Below, piece after piece: positions 1-4,953 of a DNA stretch of 6,549 bases. A program made the translations under genes and the position numbers. Within the stretch, counting starts at the first letter, position 1. Each line of letters begins with the position of its first letter. The DNA lies in contig VBLN01000225.1 in NCBI GenBank assembly GCA_005878685.1, positions 1-6,549 on the forward strand. The letters run 5' to 3'. The DNA comes from Deltaproteobacteria bacterium (GTDB taxonomy: Bacteria > Desulfobacterota > Binatia > UBA9968). The notes beneath the pieces were generated by a model, which saw only the letters and a list, made by a program, of their open reading frames with translations, searched no databases and was not told the DNA's origin.

Positions 1-596
1 AACTGAACCTCCAGCGGAACCCACTGGCTGCCCATCATCATCCGGATCGCGTTTAGTGCTAACGCGACACCGTATTCGTTGTGTTGGCGTGCAGCCTCGA
101 TCGGTGTGTCAACCAAGCGGTATCGAAGGTACACCCGCTCCCCCTCGACAGCGACGGATACCCTGGCCGCCTCGTTGTGGACCTTGAGGTAGCGGCCGAC
201 GTTTTCGAAACCGACTTTGATAGTGGGTGAGTTCAAGAGAACATAGGCCAGAGCACCTATGTCCTTAGGATTAAAGTGCTCGCCAAAGTGGAGCCCGAAA
301 CGGTCGTCGCCTGTTGACCGGGCGGCTTCCTGCAGAAGCCGATCAAAGACGGCGCAAGAAATAAAGCCTTCCGAATGGGAAAAGAGCGACCGATCTAACC
401 CAAGTGAATGGAGGATCTGGTCGGGATTTCCACCTGCCGCTTCGATCGCATCGAGCAGTCCGGTTGCAGCAGAGAGAGAGATCATCGGTTTCTTGCGCGC
501 ACGCCCCGGTCCGCCGTCTCTCAGCACTTCTTTTTTCCCCTCTGCGAGTTCGGCTGGTCCGAAATGCTCCACGTTGTGCGCTATGCTCTCGCTCAT
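1..596 (-). CDS. AraC-family transcriptional regulator, partial (C-terminus beyond left edge)
   Basis: The frame is open from an ATG at 596 to the left edge, giving 198 residues with no stop. Residues about 45-198 match the N-terminal ligand-sensing domain of the arabinose-binding type (PF12625) found in AraC regulators. Visible family features are GNPDQILHSLGLD (56-68), a FDRLLQEAARSTGDDRFGLHFG block (84-105), ALAYVLLNSPTIKVGFENVGRYL (115-137) and HNEYGVALALNAIRMMMG (172-189). The C-terminal AraC helix-turn-helix must lie outside the window. The start is supported by GAAGGTG at 601-607, five bases before the ATG. Residues 1-37 are a poorly conserved extension, and the next Met (residue 38) has no ribosome binding site. 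The gene is divergent from the helix-turn-helix/STAS pair, about 515 bases away, and could control it or itself. The effector is unknown. Confidence 0.85.
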   Translation of the reverse strand, partial: MSESIAHNVEHFGPAELAEGKKEVLRDGGPGRARKKPMISLSAATGLLDAIEAAGGNPDQILHSLGLDRSLFSHSEGFISCAVFDRLLQEAARSTGDDRFGLHFGEHFNPKDIGALAYVLLNSPTIKVGFENVGRYLKVHNEAARVSVAVEGERVYLRYRLVDTPIEAARQHNEYGVALALNAIRMMMGSQWVPLEVQ

Positions 597-607
597 ACGT
601 CACCTTC

Positions 608-1110
608 GTCTCATGCTCAAGCTGGGAGCAACCTTCATGCCATCGCGCTTCTTATTGTTTTATTGAGACTTTTGTGAGATCTCGAAGTCGATCTTTCTCA
701 GAACTGGGAAATCGGCCCGCAAGAAATCGCAAGATTCAGAAAGACAAAGGCCGCGTCAGAGAGGCAAGCCAAAGCTATCTTTTGAAGCTTGCGAGGGCCA
801 GTTTGCGGCAGAGACAGGCCATCTGCTTCGTCAACGAAAGTTCTTGGGAATAGGAGTCGTCATAGGCCAGAAAACGATGCAGGCGAAGAGTTGTCATCGT
901 TGCCGACGACTGTCAATCGAATGTCGCCGAATGTCAAGACAAAAACTCCTTACAGCCTTATATGTAGCAATTGAGTTTTTTATCCCATGTAAAGTGAAAT
1001 GTCTGGGTCCGCATGGGAACCAAGAAAGGTCCTCTTCGGGTCCAATTAAGGTGACTTCAAGAAGGAGGAAGGACCGGGCGTATAAACAATACGCTGGGTT
1101 AAGGCATCAC
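608..1110. other. Long divergent intergenic region without a convincing gene
   Basis: These roughly 500 bases separate the AraC-type gene from the rightward helix-turn-helix gene. A frame is open from 844 into that gene, but its first 89 residues show no domain-like pattern and are Cys/Arg-rich noise, so I treat it as non-coding. Notable items are the palindrome GAGATCTC (676-683), a short inverted repeat AAGCT/AGCTT (772-790), a run of TGTC motifs at 892, 911, 922 and 932, and an isolated AGGAGGAAGG (1063-1072) with no start codon at a useful distance. A weak sigma70-like pair, TTGAGT (971-976) and TGAAAT (995-1000) with an 18-base spacer, could serve the rightward genes. No RNA gene was recognised. 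Confidence 0.5.
911..935. promoter_or_regulatory. Tandem CGAATGTC repeat, possible regulator binding site
   Basis: CGAATGTC occurs at 918-925 and again at 928-935, a perfect 8-base direct repeat with a 10-base period, which is one helical turn. It is preceded by a related CTGTCAATCG (910-919), and a further AATGTC lies at 998-1003. AraC-family regulators commonly bind direct repeats and one is encoded divergently here, so this is a candidate operator. That link is inference, and the repeat could be chance. Confidence 0.3.
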
Positions 1111-1323
1111 ATGACAGGTTGCGTAGATCGATGGCTGCAGCTGCCGGAAATCGCAAAACTTTTCGGTTTGAGTGAAGATTCAATCAAACGGCTGGCGAAG
1201 AACCATAGGTCGCTTGCCACCCCAGGCGCACTCGAATCCGAGCTTGTCGCCTGGCTCAAGAGCCAGCCTCGGGTCGGACCACCGGTCCGCCGTAAACGTG
1301 GTGCCATGCGTAAGCGGCAGTAG
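1111..1323 (+). CDS. Small helix-turn-helix protein (excisionase/AlpA-like), hypothetical
   Basis: The product is a 70-residue basic protein. Residues 8-29 (WLQLPEIAKLFGLSEDSIKRLA) read as a helix-turn-helix of the kind seen in MerR, excisionase and AlpA-like small DNA-binding proteins. The following segment, ending LESELVAWLKSQP (41-53), resembles the wing and closing helix of that fold. The tail 54-70 is strongly basic (RRKR and RKRQ) and could contact DNA. ATG 1111 is chosen because AAGG at 1101-1104 lies six bases upstream. The frame is open back to 844, but that part does not look like protein. The stop is 29 bases before the STAS gene, so the two are probably co-transcribed. No phage or plasmid genes are nearby, so an excisionase role is not supported. 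The exact function is unknown. Confidence 0.55.
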   Translation: MTGCVDRWLQLPEIAKLFGLSEDSIKRLAKNHRSLATPGALESELVAWLKSQPRVGPPVRRKRGAMRKRQ

Positions 1324-1352
1324 TCGGAGAGTCAGAATAGAGCGGTAAAACT

Positions 1353-1739
1353 ATGGATCTGGAGATTAAATTCTTCCGCTGGCCGGACTCCGGGAAAGAT
1401 CGCCTCACTGTGATCGCCCGCGGGGTGTTAGACGCCGAGGGAATGAAGCAGATCCTTAGCGACATTGCCGGGAGGACCCAACAGCTGTTCGATGGCGAGA
1501 TGCTGATCGACCTGCGAAATGCCACGTGCAGCCTTAACACCGTGAACATCTATGCCATCGCCAACGAACTCAAACAGAATCTCTGGCCCCTCAACAAGGT
1601 TGCGCTGGTTTCTGCGCGAGACATTGAGCAGTACGATCAGATCCTCTTGCTGAGCTCTTGCGTATCGAGCCGGGATTTCAAAGTAGCCGCCTTTTATGAT
1701 TTAGACCGGGCGCTGCAGTGGCTGAGTCAAAAGTCATAG
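1353..1739 (+). CDS. STAS/SpoIIAA-like domain protein
   Basis: This 128-residue soluble protein has no signal peptide or membrane segment. Its alternating strand/helix pattern fits the STAS/SpoIIAA-like fold: strand RLTVIARGVLD (17-27), helix AEGMKQILSDIAG (28-40), strand GEMLIDLRNAT (48-58), helix TVNIYAIANELKQNL (63-77), strand KVALVSA (82-88) and final helix DLDRALQWLSQ (116-126). Such proteins act as anti-anti-sigma factors or as small sensory modules. The phosphorylatable DSxG motif of classical SpoIIAA is not present, and the equivalent loop reads DLRNATCS, so a kinase-controlled switch is not supported. An in-frame TAG lies just upstream, making ATG 1353 the first possible start, although its ribosome binding site is weak. 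The gene follows the helix-turn-helix gene by 29 bases and converges on the NUDIX regulator with 39 bases between stops. Confidence 0.65.
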   Translation: MDLEIKFFRWPDSGKDRLTVIARGVLDAEGMKQILSDIAGRTQQLFDGEMLIDLRNATCSLNTVNIYAIANELKQNLWPLNKVALVSARDIEQYDQILLLSSCVSSRDFKVAAFYDLDRALQWLSQKS

Positions 1740-1778
1740 CTATTAGTCGAGACTCATGGTCGCAGCCCGACCTCTCTC

Positions 1779-2408
1779 TTACAGCATTTCAATAACCATC
1801 GGCCGTTTTTCATTGAAGGCATACAGCGAGGCGGGACGATGCGTGCCGCGGCGCTTCTTCTTTAACTGCGTCAGGAGGCCGAGCGCAAGAATCTTCTTCC
1901 GAAAGTTGCGCCGGTCCAGTGGTCGATTAAGGATGGTCTCGTAGACTTCTTGTAGCTCACCTAAGGTGAACTCTCGGGGCAGAAGACTATACACGATATT
2001 GGTGTATTGAAGCTTAGAGTGAGGCAACCGATGGGCGGAGAACCAACGGATATCCGAGTACTTCGGAGCTGGATTTAGACGAACCGACGGATAGGGAACT
2101 AAAACGAGATAGGAGACTGAGACCGCGCGCGTGGCGGGATCCCGCTCGGGCTTGCCGAAAGTGTAGAGCTGCTCGATGTAACCGTCTTTGACTCCGGTCC
2201 TTTCAAGAACTTCGCGCTCCGCCGCTTCATCGACAGATTCCTCGGCGCCCATTAATCCGCCCGGAAAAGCCCATCTTCCAGCAAACGCACCCTCTTTGAC
2301 CTGAACCAGAAGAGTCTGGAGCTTCCTCTGCTCCAAAGTATAGATGACCACGTCCACCGCGACCCAGGGATGGCTCTTAGTATCGGCAAAGCGACGACCT
2401 GATTCCAT
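1779..2408 (-). CDS. NUDIX-domain transcriptional regulator (NrtR-like, NUDIX plus winged helix)
   Basis: The predicted 209-residue protein has an N-terminal NUDIX domain (about 15-130) and a C-terminal winged helix (about 134-209, with QYTNIVYSLLPREFTLGELQ and NRPLDRRNFRKKI). This is the layout of NrtR-type regulators, which sense NAD-related metabolites such as ADP-ribose, although other ligands occur in the family. The NUDIX box spans 51-73: G51, E57, R65, E66, E69 and G72 are present, but the second Glu of the EE pair is Arg70. That weakens metal-dependent hydrolysis and suits a ligand sensor. The frame is open upstream, with possible starts at ATG 2447 or TTG 2456. I chose ATG 2408 because conserved sequence begins soon after it and a long inverted repeat lies immediately upstream, but no start has a good ribosome binding site. 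Target genes are not visible. Confidence 0.8.
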   Translation of the reverse strand: MESGRRFADTKSHPWVAVDVVIYTLEQRKLQTLLVQVKEGAFAGRWAFPGGLMGAEESVDEAAEREVLERTGVKDGYIEQLYTFGKPERDPATRAVSVSYLVLVPYPSVRLNPAPKYSDIRWFSAHRLPHSKLQYTNIVYSLLPREFTLGELQEVYETILNRPLDRRNFRKKILALGLLTQLKKKRRGTHRPASLYAFNEKRPMVIEML

Positions 2409-2409
2409 G

Positions 2410-2496
2410 GGACTTGTAACAGAGCGGCAACCGCACCCGTGCGGCATCTCGCGCAAGAACGTATATTGCCTTGAAGGCCGCTCATGTTACAAGTCC
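2410..2496. repeat. Imperfect 19/20-base inverted repeat framing the NUDIX gene start
   Basis: The left arm, 2410-2428, reads GGACTTGTAACAGAGCGGC. The right arm, 2477-2496, is its reverse complement except for one extra base: 12 matching bases, an insertion, then 7 more. The 48-base spacer contains a second perfect palindrome, CCGCAC-CC-GTGCGG (2431-2444). If transcribed leftwards, the leader could fold into a long hairpin ending one base before ATG 2408. It may be a paired operator for the regulator, a regulatory RNA hairpin, or the remnant of a small element. Confidence 0.75.
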
Positions 2497-2540
2497 GCTT
2501 CATCACAGATCAAACCAACCCATCAAGCTACACCATTGTC

Positions 2541-2574
2541 AAAAACCGAGCCGCTCGATGCGAAAAGCCGGCTC
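2541..2574 (-). terminator. Rho-independent terminator after the sigma/secreted-protein operon
   Basis: Read leftwards, GAGCCG (2574-2569) pairs with CGGCTC (2553-2548) around a 15-base loop and is followed by GG and a run of five T (2545-2541). The stem begins inside the TGA stop of the GX3-repeat gene. It separates that operon from the NUDIX gene downstream. The stem is short with a large loop, so strength is moderate. Confidence 0.65.
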
Positions 2575-2968
2575 AAAATATGCGCCCCGCCCGGGCGTCT
2601 TCATAACCCTCCTCATAGCCACGCCTTCTTCCCTGCTCGTAGCGCTCAGAACGGCCACGGTCCACGCCGCGACCGTATCCCTCCGAGTATCCGTCATCGT
2701 AGGGGTCGCGCGGCGCAGGACGAGGTGCGGGTGGATAATAGACGGATCGAGACGGGGCCGGAGGTGGATGGAAAACGCGGTCGAGAATAACACCGGTGAC
2801 AACACCTCCCAAGACTCCTGCCGCAATCGCTGCCCCGTCAGTATGATGCCGCTCACGGACGATAACCGTGCGCGGTTGGCGCCAGCGCCAATCTCTGTAC
2901 TCATGTGCCCATGCTGCTCCAGGACTGAGCAACAACGCTATAGATACCGCAAGCAAGATTTTCCTCAT
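2573..2968 (-). CDS. Secreted glycine-zipper protein with GX3 tetrapeptide-repeat tail
   Basis: The 131-residue product has a clear signal peptide (1-21, MRKILLAVSIALLLSPGAAWA, cleavage before HEY). It continues with a short WR-rich stretch, a glycine-zipper hydrophobic segment GAAIAAGVLGGVVTGVI (45-61), a proline-rich linker (67-89), and a tail (91-126) of nine tetrapeptides, most of the form xxGY or xxGR. Regular GX3 spacing is also the hallmark of Yae1/Lto1-type repeats, but this is a secreted protein and the resemblance is probably only structural. The role is unknown; it is likely periplasmic or envelope-attached, with the zipper able to self-associate or insert in membrane. ATG 2968 is supported by AAGGAAGGA at 2976-2984. 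It is the last gene of the sigma operon, 60 bases after the His/Tyr/Arg-rich gene, and ends in a terminator. Antisense frames across it are artefacts of its biased codons. Confidence 0.75.
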   Translation of the reverse strand: MRKILLAVSIALLLSPGAAWAHEYRDWRWRQPRTVIVRERHHTDGAAIAAGVLGGVVTGVILDRVFHPPPAPSRSVYYPPAPRPAPRDPYDDGYSEGYGRGVDRGRSERYEQGRRRGYEEGYEDARAGRIF

Positions 2969-3013
2969 AGAATAGTCCTTCCTTAACTCACATCTCCTAA
3001 TATGCCGACCGGA

Positions 3014-3028
3014 TCACCGGATCGGTGA
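3014..3028 (-). other. Small perfect hairpin between two secreted-protein genes
   Basis: TCACCG-GAT-CGGTGA is a perfect 6-base-pair stem with a 3-base loop, directly after the stop codon (3029-3031) of the His/Tyr/Arg-rich gene. No T tract follows in either direction, so it is not a standard terminator. It may stabilise or partly attenuate the message before the GX3-repeat gene. Confidence 0.45.
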
Positions 3029-3274
3029 CTATCTGCGCCAGTAGGGTCGGTCGCTATATCGATGATACTCTGGGCGGCCCCGGTCATAACGATGCCAATA
3101 GGGGCGATGCTGATAGAAGCGATCATGCCCATGGCGATACCCATAGTGATGGCCATAGTTGTGGCGATAGGAATCGTAACGGCTATGATCGCGCCAGTCC
3201 CTCCAATCAGCCGCGAAGCCGACTGAACTTCCCAAGGACAGCACGAGCAAAATTGCTAACAACACCTTCTTCAT
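3029..3274 (-). CDS. Small secreted His/Tyr/Arg-rich protein, hypothetical
   Basis: The product has 81 residues. Residues 1-22 are a signal peptide (MKKVLLAILLVLSLGSSVGFAA, with cleavage at about 21-22). The mature part of about 59 residues contains roughly 14 Arg, 11 Tyr and 9 His, no Cys and no Lys, in runs such as HNYGHHYGYRHGHDRFYQH. It is strongly basic and could bind metal through its His clusters or bind nucleic acid or anionic envelope polymers, but no known domain is recognised. The mature start ADWRDWRDH resembles HEYRDWRWR of the downstream secreted protein, so the two may share ancestry or an export context. AAAGGAGG (3283-3290) eight bases before ATG 3274 makes a strong start. 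An ECF-type promoter lies immediately upstream, so the gene is probably induced with the sigma operon and also on its own. Confidence 0.75.
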   Translation of the reverse strand: MKKVLLAILLVLSLGSSVGFAADWRDWRDHSRYDSYRHNYGHHYGYRHGHDRFYQHRPYWHRYDRGRPEYHRYSDRPYWRR

Positions 3275-3297
3275 AAGATGACCCTCCTTTCATCTTG

Positions 3298-3324
3298 TTC
3301 GACGTTTCGGAGGCGTCAATGTTA
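3298..3324 (-). promoter_or_regulatory. Second ECF-type promoter, internal to the sigma operon
   Basis: Read leftwards, TAACAT (3324-3319), a 15-base spacer (3318-3304) and GTCGAA (3303-3298) match the layout of the promoter before the sigma gene (TAACTT, 15 bases, GTCTAA), including AC just before GTC. The predicted transcript would start just before the strong ribosome binding site of the His/Tyr/Arg-rich gene. It lies in the 90-base gap after the repeat-protein gene. The -10 deviates from the RpoE-like form by one base. Confidence 0.55.
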
Positions 3325-3364
3325 ACGGATCGATCTGGCGAGGATGGGAACGGTGTGGCTCGAC

Positions 3365-3763
3365 CTAGCGCCGGTCTTTGTCGCGATCCTTAGGCCGATG
3401 AGACCTTCTTTCATTAAGACGGTCGCGGAGGTATCTCTGTTCTTCAGGCGAGAACTTGTGCTCCTGATTGAATCTCTGGCGCCATTGCTGCTGTTCCTCG
3501 GGAGGAAGTTGACGCAAACCCTCGAAGCGCCGCTTGAGCTGGTCCTGTCGGTCCTGAGGCAGACTGCGCCAACGATCCCATTCTTCTCGGAGATGATCCT
3601 TGTCTTGCGGAGGCAAAGAGCGCCAGCGTTGATAGTTGCGCAAGATTGTCTCCTTTTCTTGCGGCCTTAAGTGGCGCCAGCGGTCGTTGGGCTCTTGCGC
3701 CCTCCCGACAAGGGGCAGAAACAAGAGGAGAAACAAAATGGAGTACTTGATGATTCGCTTCAT
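3365..3763 (-). CDS. Secreted DUF3106-like protein of 18-residue tandem repeats
   Basis: The product has 132 residues, with a signal peptide at 1-22 (hydrophobic core ILFLLLFLPLVG, cleavage after GRA). From residue 26 the mature chain is almost entirely five 18-residue repeats plus a partial sixth, starting at 26, 44, 62, 80 and 98. The core pattern is xxRWRxLPPxxxxxLRxx. Eighteen residues are five helical turns, so each repeat should present its Trp, Leu and Pro on the same face of a basic helical rod. This matches DUF3106 (PF11304), a family of unknown function found near ECF sigma factors in some proteobacteria. ATG 3763 is chosen because the signal peptide starts there; a longer frame to 3856 would overlap the anti-sigma gene. 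It begins four bases after the anti-sigma stop, with AGGA close to the ATG, so translational coupling is likely. Confidence 0.8.
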   Translation of the reverse strand: MKRIIKYSILFLLLFLPLVGRAQEPNDRWRHLRPQEKETILRNYQRWRSLPPQDKDHLREEWDRWRSLPQDRQDQLKRRFEGLRQLPPEEQQQWRQRFNQEHKFSPEEQRYLRDRLNERRSHRPKDRDKDRR

Positions 3764-3767
3764 GGTC

Positions 3768-4304
3768 CTAAAGCTTCTGGAACTCGCTGTTTGCGGAACT
3801 CTTGTCTTCCAACGCCTCCAAGAAGTCGATCGAGTCGAGCAAGTCCATGGATTCAAAAAAATCTATGTTGCCAGCGGCGGCGCGAAGCTCGGACGGAACC
3901 TCTTCCTGGGCCCGATGGCCTTTGAAGTGCCACATCCCTTTCGCCAGGGTTAAGGACAAAGCAAGAATTAGAACGAGCGCTGTTCCCAGCGCCGGAACGG
4001 CCCAGGGATGGAAGAAAGCGAAGGACCTCTTCCACCAGGACTCCCGCGCGTCGATGGCCGCGAGCTTTTCCCGCAGCTCCTCGTAGTAGCTGTTCCAAAA
4101 GGCCTGAGGAAGCTCCTTTGGCTTTGCGGTCAGCGGCAGAAAGGTTTGCAGCTCTTCCAGAAAGTGACGGCAGGAGGCGCACCCTTTGAGATGCTCCTCC
4201 ACCCGGTGAGATTCGGGTTCGCGGCAATCCCCGTAATAGTAGAGGACTAAATCTTCCTCAAAACTTTTACAGGCCGATCGATGGGAATCTTTGTGCTGCA
4301 GCAT
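3768..4304 (-). CDS. Zinc-finger (ZAS) anti-sigma factor, single membrane span
   Basis: This 178-residue protein should hold the adjacent sigma factor inactive at the inner membrane. The cytoplasmic N-terminus carries a ZAS zinc-binding motif, H38-x3-C42-x2-C45 (HLKGCASC), with upstream Cys12 and Cys27 as possible fourth ligands. A membrane segment lies at about 101-123 (WAVPALGTALVLILALSLTLAKG). The 55-residue C-terminal tail is predicted periplasmic and acidic, with a repetitive stretch NIDFFESMDLLDSIDFLEALED (146-167). Release could follow signal-induced proteolysis or redox/zinc change at the finger; neither is shown directly. Start ATG 4304 has AGGAGA seven bases upstream, overlapping the sigma stop codon, so sigma and anti-sigma are translated together. 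The protein is too divergent from RseA or ChrR to name. Confidence 0.85.
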   Translation of the reverse strand: MLQHKDSHRSACKSFEEDLVLYYYGDCREPESHRVEEHLKGCASCRHFLEELQTFLPLTAKPKELPQAFWNSYYEELREKLAAIDARESWWKRSFAFFHPWAVPALGTALVLILALSLTLAKGMWHFKGHRAQEEVPSELRAAAGNIDFFESMDLLDSIDFLEALEDKSSANSEFQKL

Positions 4305-4314
4305 GTGAGTTCTC

Positions 4315-4854
4315 CTAGACGAGTTCTGCCAAGCTTTGCCTCAAGGCCGCCACCGCGCGGTGAAGATGGACCCTCACGGTACCCTCCGTAGTCTGCATGA
4401 CCTTGGCGATTTCAGTGATCGAAAGACCGTGATGATTTCTCAACAAAAAAGCCGTGCGCTGTTTTCCAGGCAAGGTACCTAAGGCTGTCCCCAGTCTGCG
4501 TTTGACTTCGCCAGCGATCGCTTCCTGATCCGGAGTCGAAGAAGTGTCGCCCATGGCTTCCTCCCCAGCGGACTGCTGGTTTTTCCCGTCCAGCCGTTCC
4601 CATGGGATTCGTGCCCTGCGCCGGAGATGGTCGATGCAGAGGTTGACGACGATCCGATAAAACCAGGTATAGAAAGTAGACCGCTGGTCAAAATGCCTGA
4701 TCTGAGAATAGGCGCGAAGAAAGGCCTCTTGGGAAAGGTCCTTGGCCTCCTCGCCGTCGCGCGTGAAATCGAACGCAATTTGATAGGCCCTTTTCATATA
4801 GCGGCGCACCAGGACCTCAAACGCCTGCCGCTCCCCTCTTTGGCACATCGCCAC
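4315..4854 (-). CDS. ECF-type RNA polymerase sigma factor (RpoE-like)
   Basis: Region 2 is at about 9-80: AFEVLVRRYMKRAYQIAFDF, the DLSQEAFLRAY core-binding block (39-49), then TFYTWFYRIVVNLCIDHLRRR for the -10 contact. Region 4 is at about 125-176: LPGKQRTAFLLRNHHGLSITEIA followed by the recognition helix TTEGTVRVHLHRAVAALRQSL. No region 1.1 or 3 is present, as expected for ECF sigmas. The annotated start, GTG 4854, has AGGA ten bases upstream; ATG 4848 is the alternative. The start is doubtful, because the frame is open to a TAG next to 4945 and upstream codons still read like sigma sequence (ENDGSPSELQDQELVAM). The true N-terminus may therefore lie near 4932, about 26 residues longer. It heads an operon with its anti-sigma factor and three secreted proteins and is probably autoregulated. 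Confidence 0.9.
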   Translation of the reverse strand: MAMCQRGERQAFEVLVRRYMKRAYQIAFDFTRDGEEAKDLSQEAFLRAYSQIRHFDQRSTFYTWFYRIVVNLCIDHLRRRARIPWERLDGKNQQSAGEEAMGDTSSTPDQEAIAGEVKRRLGTALGTLPGKQRTAFLLRNHHGLSITEIAKVMQTTEGTVRVHLHRAVAALRQSLAELV

Positions 4855-4940
4855 CAGCTCTTGGTCCTGAAGTTCTGAAGGGGAGCCATCGTTCTCCGTG
4901 GAACGCCAGGTATGGGATCCGCCAGATAAAACAGTCCATC

Positions 4941-4946
4941 CCTCCT
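4941..4946 (-). promoter_or_regulatory. Strong ribosome binding site AGGAGG before the sigma gene
   Basis: AGGAGG lies just downstream of the predicted ECF promoter. The nearest ATG (4939-4937) is only one base away and in a different frame from the sigma factor, opening a 40-codon frame that stops inside the gene. At the normal distance the in-frame codon is GTT (4932-4930). The site argues that translation starts upstream of the GTG at 4854. Confidence 0.5.
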
Positions 4947-4953
4947 AGAACTA

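Noticed and set aside
259..853. Rightward and alternative-frame open stretches across the AraC-type gene
   Set aside because: The minus-strand frame from 596 carries a clear AraC sensing domain; the others are arginine/serine-rich shadows.
844..1110. N-terminal 89-codon extension of the helix-turn-helix frame
   Set aside because: Composition and lack of any domain pattern look non-coding, and ATG 1111 has a well-placed AAGG.
1275..1289. Perfect CGGACC-ACC-GGTCCG hairpin
   Set aside because: It lies inside the helix-turn-helix coding region with no T tract; probably a chance result of Gly-Pro-Pro-Val-Arg codons.
2507..2540. TTGACA-like -35 before the NUDIX gene
   Set aside because: No acceptable -10 at 16-18 bases; the closest (TTTGAT) is 22 bases away.
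2344..2986. Rightward open frames opposite the GX3-repeat gene
   Set aside because: They are antisense to a gene with signal peptide and repeats, and their translations show no domain-like features.
3025..3276. Rightward Asp/His/Gly-rich frame opposite the His/Tyr/Arg-rich gene
   Set aside because: It mirrors the biased codons of the minus-strand gene, which has the signal peptide, ribosome binding site and promoter.
3764..3856. Longer start (31 extra residues) for the 18-residue-repeat protein
   Set aside because: It would bury the signal peptide and overlap the anti-sigma coding sequence; ATG 3763 begins a typical signal peptide.
4818..4939. 40-codon frame from the ATG just after AGGAGG
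   Set aside because: Spacing to the ribosome binding site is only one base and the peptide is not protein-like; treated as part of the sigma start anomaly.
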